Source: DATAOG01 sp963757395
GTDB taxonomy: Bacteria > Pseudomonadota > Alphaproteobacteria > Geminicoccales > Geminicoccaceae
Assembly (NCBI GenBank): GCA_963757395.1
Contig: CAVWRK010000013.1
Span: 558,001-622,000, forward strand
DNA length: 64,000 bases
Direction of reading: 5' to 3'
The position numbers were made by a program, and so were the translations under genes. This document shows, piece after piece, positions 8,369-15,787 of the stretch; position 1 is the stretch's first letter, and each line of letters opens with the position of its first letter. The notes beneath the pieces were generated by a model that did not search any database, was not told where the DNA came from, and saw only the letters and a program-made list of their open reading frames with translations.

Positions 8369-9502
8369 TCAGCCGGCGACCGCACGCGCCGGGGACGCCT
8401 CGCGTGCCGGCGGGAGGTCGCGCATCGGCAGAACATCGCGGGCCACGCGTGTGGCGCGGGCCTGGCGCCCGTTCCGGACCCGCTCCTCGGCGAGCCGATC
8501 GGCGATCTCGCTGGTCGGGGCACCGGCGTGCGCGGCGCGCTCGAAGACCTCGGTCAGGGTCTCGGCGATGGCCTGGACCTTGGCCAGCGCCCGGCCCCGG
8601 TCGTAGCCGCCCGAGCGCAACTCCTCGGCGATATTGATCAGGCCGCCGGCGTTGATCACGTAGTCGGGCGCGTACAGGATGCCGCGCGCGTGCAAGGCGG
8701 CGCCATGGCGTGGTTCGAGCAGCTGGTTATTGGCGGCACCGGCCACGACCTTGCAGGTCAGCCGTGGCACTGTGTCATCGTTGATCACGCCGCCGAGCGC
8801 GCAGGGGGCCAGCACCTCCGCCTCGACCCCGAAGATCTGGTCGCCATCGACCAGGCGGGCGCCGAACTCCTCAGCCGCACGCTCGGCGCGGGTCGGATCG
8901 AGGTCGGCGACGATCAGTTTGGCGCCGTCCTGGGCGAGCAGCCTGGCGACGTTGTAGCCGACGTGGCCGAGACCCTGGACCGCCACCCGGATGCCGGTCA
9001 GGTCGGCGCCTCCGAGCCGGTGCCTGACCGCGGCCCGAATCCCGAGCCAGATCCCACGCGCCGTGACCGGCGACGGATCGCCGCTGCCGCTCGAGCGCCC
9101 GAGCACGCAAGACGTCTCGGCACTCGCGCAGTCCATGTCGGCCGGGCAGGTACCGACGTCCTCGCCGGTGTAGTAGCGGCCGCCGAGGCTGTCGATCGCC
9201 CGCCCGAGCGCCCGGAACAGCGCCTTTGACTTGCCGGTCTTGGGATCGCCGATGATCACGGTCTTGCCGCCGCCGAACGGCAGGTTGGCCATGACCGCCT
9301 TGTAGGTCATGCCCTTGGCGAGCCGCAGGACGTCGGTCAGCGCTGCGGCCTCACTCGGATAGGGCCACATGCGACAGCCGCCGATGGCCGGGCCGAGCGT
9401 CGTATCATGCAGGGCGACGATGGCCTTCAGGCCACTTCGGCGATCGAAGAAGAAGACCACCTGCTCGTGGTTGTCGAACGCAGGCGACGCAAAGACATCC
9501 AT
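8369..9502 (-). CDS. ldh: Leucine dehydrogenase (Glu/Leu/Phe/Val dehydrogenase family)
   Basis: NAD+-dependent oxidative deamination of leucine and other branched-chain amino acids to 2-oxo acids. The N-terminal domain has the substrate motif TLGPAIGGCRMWPY and the catalytic lysine in ANLPFGGGKTVIIGD. The nucleotide-binding half has VQGLGHVGYNVARLL and GAANNQL. The length of 377 residues fits leucine dehydrogenase better than glutamate dehydrogenase. The ATG at 9502 is chosen because GGAG lies about seven bases upstream; a TTG at 9514 would include that ribosome site in the coding sequence. Downstream is putA and upstream are LiuC and isovaleryl-CoA dehydrogenase, so the context supports branched-chain amino-acid use. 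Confidence 0.88.
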   Translation of the reverse strand: MDVFASPAFDNHEQVVFFFDRRSGLKAIVALHDTTLGPAIGGCRMWPYPSEAAALTDVLRLAKGMTYKAVMANLPFGGGKTVIIGDPKTGKSKALFRALGRAIDSLGGRYYTGEDVGTCPADMDCASAETSCVLGRSSGSGDPSPVTARGIWLGIRAAVRHRLGGADLTGIRVAVQGLGHVGYNVARLLAQDGAKLIVADLDPTRAERAAEEFGARLVDGDQIFGVEAEVLAPCALGGVINDDTVPRLTCKVVAGAANNQLLEPRHGAALHARGILYAPDYVINAGGLINIAEELRSGGYDRGRALAKVQAIAETLTEVFERAAHAGAPTSEIADRLAEERVRNGRQARATRVARDVLPMRDLPPAREASPARAVAG

Positions 9503-9604
9503 TTCCGTCTCCAAGGGTACCAGCCGCGCGAGGACAAGCTGACTTGACGACGGCCCTGGGACCGGCTGCAGACACCCGTTGGTCCAGAGCTCGAGCCCGG
9601 TTTC

Positions 9605-9632
9605 TATGTAGAAATGGTTAAAGAATCTTCAA
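9605..9632 (-). promoter_or_regulatory. Possible promoter upstream of leucine dehydrogenase
   Basis: The 200 bases between the anion transporter gene and ldh are noticeably AT-rich near 9600-9660. On the minus strand TTGAAG (9632-9627) and TACATA (9610-9605) are 16 bases apart, a weak match to a sigma-70 promoter about 100 bases before the ldh start. No operator or terminator is evident. Confidence 0.25.
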
Positions 9633-9703
9633 CCTCCAAGTTTGTTACAAAGGCTTCATGCGACTGTTGGATGCACTGCAGCAAATCGAGGCCATGCAAA
9701 GCA

Positions 9704-11008
9704 TTAGTCGAGATAGCCGAGCCATCGCCACCACAGGTAGTCCAATGGGACCAGCACCAGCAGGGCGAGGCCACCGAGCAGCAAGCTCAGTCTGGTCGCG
9801 GCGGCGAGGCGCAGATTGGCGAGCTGCAGCGCGACCATCACCGGTGCCGACTGATAGGGCAGCAGCATGGTCGAGAAGCCAACGATCTGGGTCATCAAGA
9901 CGCTCACCAACGGCAGATCCGCAGCCTCGGCCATCGGCGCCGCGAGCGGCCCGAGGACGGCCGGCACGCCAGGGTGGGTCGTGACGAGTCCGATCAGGCT
10001 GGCCGCGGCAACCAGCGCCCCGAAGCTTTCGGCGGGCGCATCCGGTGCCAGCGGCAACCAGGCGAGCGCCTTGGCCCCCAGAGCCCCGGCCAGCCCGCTG
10101 GCATCGATCAGGCTGACCATGCCCAGCAACCCCGCGACATAGAAGAAGGTTCCGAAGCTGGTCGCGGTCTCGAAGGTGCGCGGATCGATGACGCCGACGC
10201 CCGGCAGCATGCAGACCAGCGCGGCGGCGAGCGCGACCCAGCCGGGCGAGATGCCATGCAGCGAATCGGTCGCCCAGAGCAGAAGCGCCAGGACCAGGAT
10301 GCCGAGCAGACGGCGCTCCGCGGGCGACCAGGGCGGCGGCGCGTCATGCTTGGCACGACCGTTCTGGTCAGGGAGACGGTCGTCCACAAGGTCGGGGAAC
10401 AACCGGCAGACCAGCTCGGCGAGCAGCAACCCATAGGCCAACCCGAGCACCGGAAAGTGCAGCAGAAGATACGCGCCATAGGAGATGCTGACGCCGTAGA
10501 GCGTCTCGGCCACGCCCAGGAGCACCATGTTCGGCAGGTTCGCCGGCAGCACCGCGAACGCGGGCAGGATGGTGCCGAACGCAACCGCGAGCAGGATGCC
10601 GGTCCGACCGCGGCGACCCGGCACGAAGCCGAGCTCGCCGGTGAGCGCCACGAAGATCGGCACCAGGACCATGATCCGACCCATCGCGGCCGGGACCAGG
10701 AACGCGAGGCCGCCCCCCAGCGCGACCGTACCGTAGACGATCCGTCGGTAGGACCCACCCAGATGCCCGACCAGGAGCCGGGCGAGGCGCTGGCCGAGGC
10801 CGGTCGTCTGGACCGCGGCGCCGATCACCAGACCCCCGAATACCAACCAGAGTGCGCTCGATGTGAAGCCTGCGAAGATCACCCGGGGTGGTGCTATGCC
10901 AAGCACGGTCGCGAGCACGAACAGGCCGATACCGGTGACATGGAACGGCAGGGCGCCAGTCGCCCAGCAGCCGAGCGCCAGGAGCACGAGGGCGGCGGTT
11001 CGCGCCAT
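9704..11008 (-). CDS. DASS/SLC13-type anion permease
   Basis: A 434-residue inner-membrane protein with roughly 11-12 hydrophobic segments, of the divalent anion:sodium symporter family (citrate, C4-dicarboxylate or sulfate carriers). Family-like features are the early GIGLFVLATVLGIAPP, the re-entrant loop region LWLVFGGLVIGAAVQTTGLG, PANLPNMVLLGVAETLYG in the middle, and the C-terminal TQIVGFSTMLLPYQSAPVM, which resembles the second substrate hairpin. The usual Ser-Asn-Thr substrate motifs are not exact, so neither substrate nor coupling ion can be assigned. It lies between liuC and ldh on the same strand, so it may carry an organic acid linked to amino-acid breakdown; this is inference. Confidence 0.75.
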   Translation of the reverse strand: MARTAALVLLALGCWATGALPFHVTGIGLFVLATVLGIAPPRVIFAGFTSSALWLVFGGLVIGAAVQTTGLGQRLARLLVGHLGGSYRRIVYGTVALGGGLAFLVPAAMGRIMVLVPIFVALTGELGFVPGRRGRTGILLAVAFGTILPAFAVLPANLPNMVLLGVAETLYGVSISYGAYLLLHFPVLGLAYGLLLAELVCRLFPDLVDDRLPDQNGRAKHDAPPPWSPAERRLLGILVLALLLWATDSLHGISPGWVALAAALVCMLPGVGVIDPRTFETATSFGTFFYVAGLLGMVSLIDASGLAGALGAKALAWLPLAPDAPAESFGALVAAASLIGLVTTHPGVPAVLGPLAAPMAEAADLPLVSVLMTQIVGFSTMLLPYQSAPVMVALQLANLRLAAATRLSLLLGGLALLVLVPLDYLWWRWLGYLD

Positions 11009-11095
11009 CGCGGGCTCGAGGCCGACCGCCTCGGGCCAGAGGACGAGGCCAAGCGCCAGAGCCGGCGATCAGCGCGCCGGCGACGCGTGGAACAG

Positions 11096-11884
11096 TCAGG
11101 AAAGCCAGCTCGCCGGCCGCTTGGCGAGAAACGCCGCGACGCCTTCGCGAGCCTCCGGGGTCGCCCTGAGCGCAGCGATCCGCCGGGCGGTGGCGTCGAT
11201 CAGATCTGGCCCGATCGGCTGTCCGGCCAGATCCTGGACCAAGCGCTTGGCCGCCGTGAGCGCCCCCGGCCCGCCCCGCAGAAGATCATGGAGAATGGCG
11301 TCGACCGCGCCATCCAGCTGGTCCGCTTCGACCACCTCGTGGACCAGCCCGATCCGGGCCGCCTCGGTGGCACTGATCCGCTCGCCGGTCAGCATCAGGC
11401 GGCGCGCCTGGCGGATCCCGATCGCGGCGACGACGTAGGGCCCGATCACCGAGGGGATCAGGCCGAGGCGGACCTCGGTCGTGCCGAACAGGGCCGTGGC
11501 GTTGGCGACCACGATGTCGCAGCAGGCGATCAAGCCGGTGCCGCCGCCGAGCGCCGCGCCATTGACCCGCGCGATGGTCGGCTTGGGCAGCTCGTTCAGA
11601 GTGGCCATCAGCTTCGCCAAGGCTCTGGCATCGGCCAGGTTTTCGGCCTCGCCATAGGTCGCGGTGTTGCGCATCCAGTTGAGGTCGGCGCCGGCCGAGA
11701 AGCTTTTGCCACTGCCGGTCAGCACCACCGCGCGCACGGCCGCATCGTCCCCCAGTCGAGTGAGCTCGGTGGTCAGTTCGGCGATCAGCCGGTCATCGAA
11801 GGCATTGTGGACTTCCGGCCGGTTCAGCGTGATCCAGGCGCTGTCGTCGGGGCGGCGCTCAGAGAGCAGCAGGGACTCGGACAT
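11096..11884 (-). CDS. liuC: Methylglutaconyl-CoA hydratase-like enoyl-CoA hydratase
   Basis: A crotonase-fold hydratase of 262 residues starting at the ATG at 11884 (MSESLLLSERRPDD). The oxyanion-hole segment FSAGADLNWMR is the form typical of LiuC and 3-methylglutaconyl-CoA hydratases rather than generic fatty-acid hydratases. The active-site stretch GAALGGGTGLIACCDIVVA and FGTTEVRLGLIPSVIGPYV follow, with Glu in the normal catalytic place. LiuC hydrates 3-methylglutaconyl-CoA to HMG-CoA late in leucine breakdown. The carboxylase subunits (LiuB/LiuD) and the HMG-CoA lyase (LiuE) are not seen here. The start is 19 bases after the stop of the isomerase-like gene, so the two are probably cotranscribed. 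Confidence 0.82.
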   Translation of the reverse strand: MSESLLLSERRPDDSAWITLNRPEVHNAFDDRLIAELTTELTRLGDDAAVRAVVLTGSGKSFSAGADLNWMRNTATYGEAENLADARALAKLMATLNELPKPTIARVNGAALGGGTGLIACCDIVVANATALFGTTEVRLGLIPSVIGPYVVAAIGIRQARRLMLTGERISATEAARIGLVHEVVEADQLDGAVDAILHDLLRGGPGALTAAKRLVQDLAGQPIGPDLIDATARRIAALRATPEAREGVAAFLAKRPASWLS

Positions 11885-11903
11885 GGCGCGGGTCTCCGAT
11901 CGC

Positions 11904-12506
11904 TCACCAGCCGCCGCGAGCGAGCCAGGCGTCGACCTGATCGAGGCGATCGGCGCCCCAGAACGGCTCGCCATCGACGAAGACGAAGGGCGAGCCGAAT
12001 ACGCCCCGCTCGATCGCGGCCGCGGTCGCCAGCTTGAGGCGGTCCTTGACCGAGGGATCGGCCACCGCCTCGAGCAGCGCTCCCCGCTCGATGGCCAGAG
12101 GGGATGCGATCTCGGCCACCTGCTCGGGCGCGCCGATGTCCTGGCCCAGGCCCCAGTGGGCGTGGAAGACGGCCTGTGCGAAGCGTTTGGCGAGCTCCGG
12201 CTCGTCCGGCTCGAGCCAGACGAACGCGCGGCTGGCGGCCAGCGAGTTCGCCGGCATGACCGGCGGTTCCCTGAACGGCACGCCGAGCAGGCGGGCAAAG
12301 CGCGGCACGTCCTGGCGGAGGTAGGGCCCCTTGAGCGGCGTCTGCGTCAGCGGTCGCGCTCCGGTCTCCTTGAAGGCCGCGCCCAGCATGATCGGGTGCC
12401 AGGCGACCTCACGGCCGTGTCGGGCGCCGAGATCCTCGATCTGGGTGCTCGCGAGATAGCCGTAAGGGCTCGCGAACTCGAAGTAGAAGTCGATCGGCGC
12501 CGCCAC
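11904..12506 (-). CDS. 2-hydroxychromene-2-carboxylate isomerase-like protein (DsbA fold)
   Basis: A 200-residue protein of the thioredoxin/DsbA-fold family that includes NahD and kappa-class glutathione transferases. The active-site region DFYFEFASPYGYLAS has the Ser-Pro-Tyr that replaces the CXXC of true oxidoreductases. FGSPFVFVDGEPFWGADRLD near the C-terminus is the conserved cis-proline and exit segment. NahD isomerises a naphthalene breakdown product using glutathione. No other aromatic degradation genes are nearby, so that exact role is unlikely and a glutathione-dependent isomerisation or detoxification is the safer reading. It lies between vapC (13 bases) and liuC (19 bases). Confidence 0.85.
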   Translation of the reverse strand: MAAPIDFYFEFASPYGYLASTQIEDLGARHGREVAWHPIMLGAAFKETGARPLTQTPLKGPYLRQDVPRFARLLGVPFREPPVMPANSLAASRAFVWLEPDEPELAKRFAQAVFHAHWGLGQDIGAPEQVAEIASPLAIERGALLEAVADPSVKDRLKLATAAAIERGVFGSPFVFVDGEPFWGADRLDQVDAWLARGGW

Positions 12507-12519
12507 GGCTCGCCTCCTC

Positions 12520-12933
12520 CTATTGCTCCAGCGCCCGGCAGCGGTCTTGCCATCGGCTGCCGGCGAGCCGGCTGATCAGCCGTCGGTCGGCCGTGACCAT
12601 GACCGCGTCCTCGCTTTCGGCCAGCGCCAGATAGAAGCAGTCGTAGACCGGATGACGCAACTCCGCGGCGATCTCGATTGCGCGAGCGGCGAGCGGTGCC
12701 AGTGTGAAGAGCCGACCGAAGAAGCGCGACAACGATGCCACCGTCGCGACCACCTGCCTCGGATCGGCTTCACTCGCGATGACGCGCTTCAACATGGCGT
12801 TTGCGACCTCTGCAACGATGAGCTCGGGCGCCAGCAGACGCTGTCCTGGTTCCAGCAAGCGTCTCGCCGCCGCGCGATCGGGCTCGAGAAGGAACCATTT
12901 GATCGCGACCGAGGCGTCGACGACGACAATCAC
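12520..12933 (-). CDS. vapC: VapC-like PIN-domain ribonuclease toxin
   Basis: A 137-residue PIN-domain protein. The first acidic residue is in VVVDASVAIKWF, followed by Glu in APELIVAEVANAM and the C-terminal acidic cluster YDCFYLALAE and MVTADRRL. These are the four metal-binding positions of PIN nucleases, all present, so the toxin is probably active. VapC toxins cleave specific RNAs, often tRNAs. The gene overlaps its antitoxin by four bases (ATGA), the usual translational coupling. The pair sits inside the amino-acid catabolic gene run. Confidence 0.9.
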   Translation of the reverse strand: MIVVVDASVAIKWFLLEPDRAAARRLLEPGQRLLAPELIVAEVANAMLKRVIASEADPRQVVATVASLSRFFGRLFTLAPLAARAIEIAAELRHPVYDCFYLALAESEDAVMVTADRRLISRLAGSRWQDRCRALEQ

Positions 12934-13163
12934 CGGCTGTCCCGGTCCTCGCGAATCAGGTCCGCGCTGTCCGACTCGAGCGGCCTCGGCGTGAGCGCGG
13001 CGATTCGATCCGCAAGCACCAGCTTCTCCTCCGACGAGAGCTCGGCTGCGCGTTTGAGAACCTCGCGCAGCTCCTGCTCGAGCGAATGGCCGTGCAGCTC
13101 GGCCTTGAACTTCAAGGATGAGACCACGTCGTCGTCGAGGTTGCGGACAATCACCTGGGCCAT
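12930..13163 (-). CDS. vapB: FitA/VapB-type ribbon-helix-helix antitoxin
   Basis: A 77-residue protein beginning AQVIVRNLDDDVVSSLK, the ribbon-helix-helix pattern of FitA-type antitoxins (a beta strand for DNA contact, then two helices with GHSLEQELREVL). The C-terminal part (LSSEEKLVLADRIAAL) would wrap the VapC toxin and block its active site. The complex normally represses its own promoter, which would lie in the 52 bases between this gene and isovaleryl-CoA dehydrogenase. No clear operator repeat was found there. Confidence 0.9.
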   Translation of the reverse strand: MAQVIVRNLDDDVVSSLKFKAELHGHSLEQELREVLKRAAELSSEEKLVLADRIAALTPRPLESDSADLIREDRDSR

Positions 13164-13215
13164 GCCAGCGATTCTGCTATCAAGGGCGGATCGATGTCAA
13201 CTACCCAGGGCGACC

Positions 13216-14388
13216 TCAGGCGGTCGCCTCGAACAGCTCGCGGCCGATCAGCATGCGGCGGATCTCGCTGGTGCCGGCGCCGATCTCATAGAGCTTGGCG
13301 TCGCGCAGCAGGCGGCCGGCGGGGTAGTCGTTGGTGTAGCCGTTGGCGCCCAGCGTCTGAACCGTCTGGAGCGCCGTCCAGGTCGCCTTCTCGGCGGCAT
13401 AGAGCAGGCAGCCGGCTGCGTCCTGGCGGGTCACCTCGCCCCGGTCCGAGGCCTTGGCGGTGAAATAGACATAGGCTTTGCAGGCGTTCATGGTCGTGTA
13501 CATGTCCGCGAGCTTGCCCTGCATCAGTTGGAAAGAACCGATCGGCTGGCCGAACTGCTGGCGCTCGTGCAGGTAGGGCAGGGTCACGTCGAGGCAGGCC
13601 TGCATGATGCCGAGCGGGCCGCCCGCGAGCACCAGGCGCTCGTAGTCGAGGCCGCCCATCAGCACGCGGACGCCGCCGCCGACCTTGCCCAGCACGTTGC
13701 CTTCCGGGACCTCGCAATCCTCGAAGATCAGCTCGCAGGTGTTGGAGCCGCGCATGCCGAGCTTGTCGAGCTTTTGCGCGGTGCGAAAGCCCGCCATCCC
13801 CTTCTCGATCAGAAAAGCGGTGATGCCACGCACACCGGCTGCGGGATCGGTCTTGGCGTAGACCACCAAGGTCTCGGCATCGGGGCCGTTGGTGATCCAC
13901 ATCTTGGAGCCGTTGAGCATGTAGCGATCGCCCCTTTGGTCGGCGCGCGTGCGCATGCTGACGACGTCCGAGCCGGCGCCGGGCTCGCTCATGGCAAGCG
14001 CGCCGACATGCTCGCCGCTGATCAGCTTCGGCAGGTATTTTTGCTTCTGCTCCGGCGTGCCGTGGAGGCGGATCTGGTTGACGCAGAGGTTCGAGTGAGC
14101 GCCGTAACTCAAGCCTACGGAAGCGCTTGCGCGAGAAACCTCCTCCATGGCCAGAACGTGCTCGGTGTAGCCGAGGCCGGCGCCGCCGTAGTCTTCCTCG
14201 ACCGTGATCCCGAGCAGGCCCAGCTCGCCAAGGCGCGGCCAGAGATCGCGGGGGAACTCGTTGCTGCGGTCGATCGCCTCGGCGCGCGGCGCGATCTCGG
14301 CCTGAGCGAAGGCGGCGACCGTGCTCCGGATCATCTCCGCGGTCTCACCGAGGTCGAAATTCAGGGACGGGCAGGTGAACTGGGCCAT
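13216..14388 (-). CDS. ivd: Isovaleryl-CoA dehydrogenase
   Basis: An FAD-dependent acyl-CoA dehydrogenase that turns isovaleryl-CoA into 3-methylcrotonyl-CoA in leucine breakdown. It starts at the ATG at 14388 (MAQFTCPSLNFDLGE) with TGAGGG about seven bases upstream; the longer frame to 14451 has an unlikely Cys-rich head. The SYGAHSNLCVNQI segment, ALAMSEPGAGSDVVSM and the ending EIGAGTSEIRRMLIGRE are all strongly family-like. The catalytic Glu of isovaleryl-CoA dehydrogenases lies unusually early, and GLDYERLVLAGGP (about residue 245) carries it. The mgtE gene lies 10 bases upstream and vapB 52 bases downstream. Confidence 0.92.
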   Translation of the reverse strand: MAQFTCPSLNFDLGETAEMIRSTVAAFAQAEIAPRAEAIDRSNEFPRDLWPRLGELGLLGITVEEDYGGAGLGYTEHVLAMEEVSRASASVGLSYGAHSNLCVNQIRLHGTPEQKQKYLPKLISGEHVGALAMSEPGAGSDVVSMRTRADQRGDRYMLNGSKMWITNGPDAETLVVYAKTDPAAGVRGITAFLIEKGMAGFRTAQKLDKLGMRGSNTCELIFEDCEVPEGNVLGKVGGGVRVLMGGLDYERLVLAGGPLGIMQACLDVTLPYLHERQQFGQPIGSFQLMQGKLADMYTTMNACKAYVYFTAKASDRGEVTRQDAAGCLLYAAEKATWTALQTVQTLGANGYTNDYPAGRLLRDAKLYEIGAGTSEIRRMLIGRELFEATA

Positions 14389-14398
14389 GGCGGCACCC

Positions 14399-15787
14399 TC
14401 ACAGCAGCAACAACGTGGCAAGCCCGAGGAACGTGAAAAATCCGATCGCATCGATGGTCGGGGTCACGAACACGCTCGATGCGACCGCCGGGTCGAAGCC
14501 CAGGCGGTCGAGCAGCAGCGGCACGCCGACCCCGATTGCCGCCGCCAGCGTCATGGTCCCGATCACCGAGACGCCGAACACCAGGGCGAGATGGATCGAG
14601 CCGAACCAGAGCAGGGCGACCACGCCGCCGACCACCATCAAGACGCTGCTGTTGAGGCCGCCGACCCCGATCTCCTTGAGCAGCACCGCGGGCGCGTTGC
14701 TGCGGGTCAATTCCCGGACCGCGAGCGCCCGGATCACGACCGCGAGCGTCTGGACCCCGGCGTTGCCGCCCAGCGCTGCGATCACCGGCATCAGCACGGC
14801 GAGCGCGACCATCTGCTCGATCGAATGCTGGAAGAAGTGGATCACCGAGGCGCTGAACGTCGAGGATACCAGGCTCATCAGCAGCCAGGGCACCCGCTGC
14901 CGGCTGGCGCGCCAGGGCGAGGTGAAGATGCTGGTCTCCTGGACGCCGCCGAGCTTCAGGATGTCCTCTTCGGCCTCCTCCTGGAGCACGTCGACCACGT
15001 CGTCGACCGTGATCACGCCGAGCAGCCGCCCGGCGTCGTTGACCACCGGCGCCGAGACCAGGCCGTACTGGCGAAACTGGAAGCCGACCTCCTCCTGGTC
15101 CATGCCGACCGGGATCAGATGCAGCTCCTTGAGCCTGAGCTCGGTCAGGAGCACGCCGCGCTTGCTACGCAAAACCTTGCTCAGCGGGATTGAGCCGACC
15201 GGCTCGAAGCGCGGATTGATGATGTAGATGTCGTAGAAATCGTCCGGCAGGTCGGGGTTGGCGCGCAGGTAGTCGATGGTCTGGCCGACGGTCCAGAACT
15301 CGGGCACCGCCACCAGCTCCCGCTGCATCAGGCGGCCGGCGCTCTCCTCAGGATACGCGAGGCCTTGCTCGACGGCCGCCCGATCGGGCAACGGCAAGGT
15401 CGCGAGCAGCGCGATCTGCTCATCCGGGTCGAGGTCCTGGAGCACTTCGATCGCATCGTCGGTCTCGAGCTGAGCGATCGCTTCGCCGGCCTCTTTGGGC
15501 CCGAGCAGCTCCAGCACTTCGGCCCGCACGCTCTCGTCGAGATGGGTCAGGAGCTCGGGATCGAGGTCGGACTTGAGCGCGCTGATCAGAGCCGCGCGTT
15601 CCTCGTGGCCGAGCTGTTCCAGCAGGTCCGCCTGGTCCGCGACGTGCAGCTGCCGCGCGCGCTCCGCCGCCCGTTCCGGGACGCCCTCGTAGAGGGCATC
15701 GCGGACCGCGCGGATCACCTCGTCCGATAGTGCGACGTGGCCCTCCGCCTGGGGCTCCGGCGCGACCTGCAGCTCGGGCTCGGTCAC
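14399..15787 (-). CDS. mgtE: MgtE-type magnesium transporter
   Basis: A 462-residue MgtE channel. It has an N-terminal helical domain rich in Glu and Leu (about 30-140), two CBS domains (about 150-265, with SAPVVNDAGRLLGVITVDDV) and a C-terminal five-helix membrane domain (about 290-462). MPVIAALGGNAGVQTLAVVI is the pore-forming segment with the conserved Asn-Ala-Gly-x-Gln. In the family the cytosolic domains bind Mg2+ and close the channel when magnesium is plentiful. The ATG overlaps the stop of maeB (ATGA), so the two are translationally coupled. Confidence 0.95.
   Translation of the reverse strand: MTEPELQVAPEPQAEGHVALSDEVIRAVRDALYEGVPERAAERARQLHVADQADLLEQLGHEERAALISALKSDLDPELLTHLDESVRAEVLELLGPKEAGEAIAQLETDDAIEVLQDLDPDEQIALLATLPLPDRAAVEQGLAYPEESAGRLMQRELVAVPEFWTVGQTIDYLRANPDLPDDFYDIYIINPRFEPVGSIPLSKVLRSKRGVLLTELRLKELHLIPVGMDQEEVGFQFRQYGLVSAPVVNDAGRLLGVITVDDVVDVLQEEAEEDILKLGGVQETSIFTSPWRASRQRVPWLLMSLVSSTFSASVIHFFQHSIEQMVALAVLMPVIAALGGNAGVQTLAVVIRALAVRELTRSNAPAVLLKEIGVGGLNSSVLMVVGGVVALLWFGSIHLALVFGVSVIGTMTLAAAIGVGVPLLLDRLGFDPAVASSVFVTPTIDAIGFFTFLGLATLLLL

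Noticed and set aside
4544..9229. A very long plus-strand open frame (1561 codons)
   Set aside because: It is the shadow of putA and leucine dehydrogenase on the other strand. The product is Arg/Asp/Gly-rich with no domain, as expected for antisense frames in GC-rich DNA.
9614..14436. Long plus-strand frames opposite the anion transporter, liuC and isovaleryl-CoA dehydrogenase
   Set aside because: All have the repetitive Arg/Gln/Asp composition of shadow frames and no ribosome sites.
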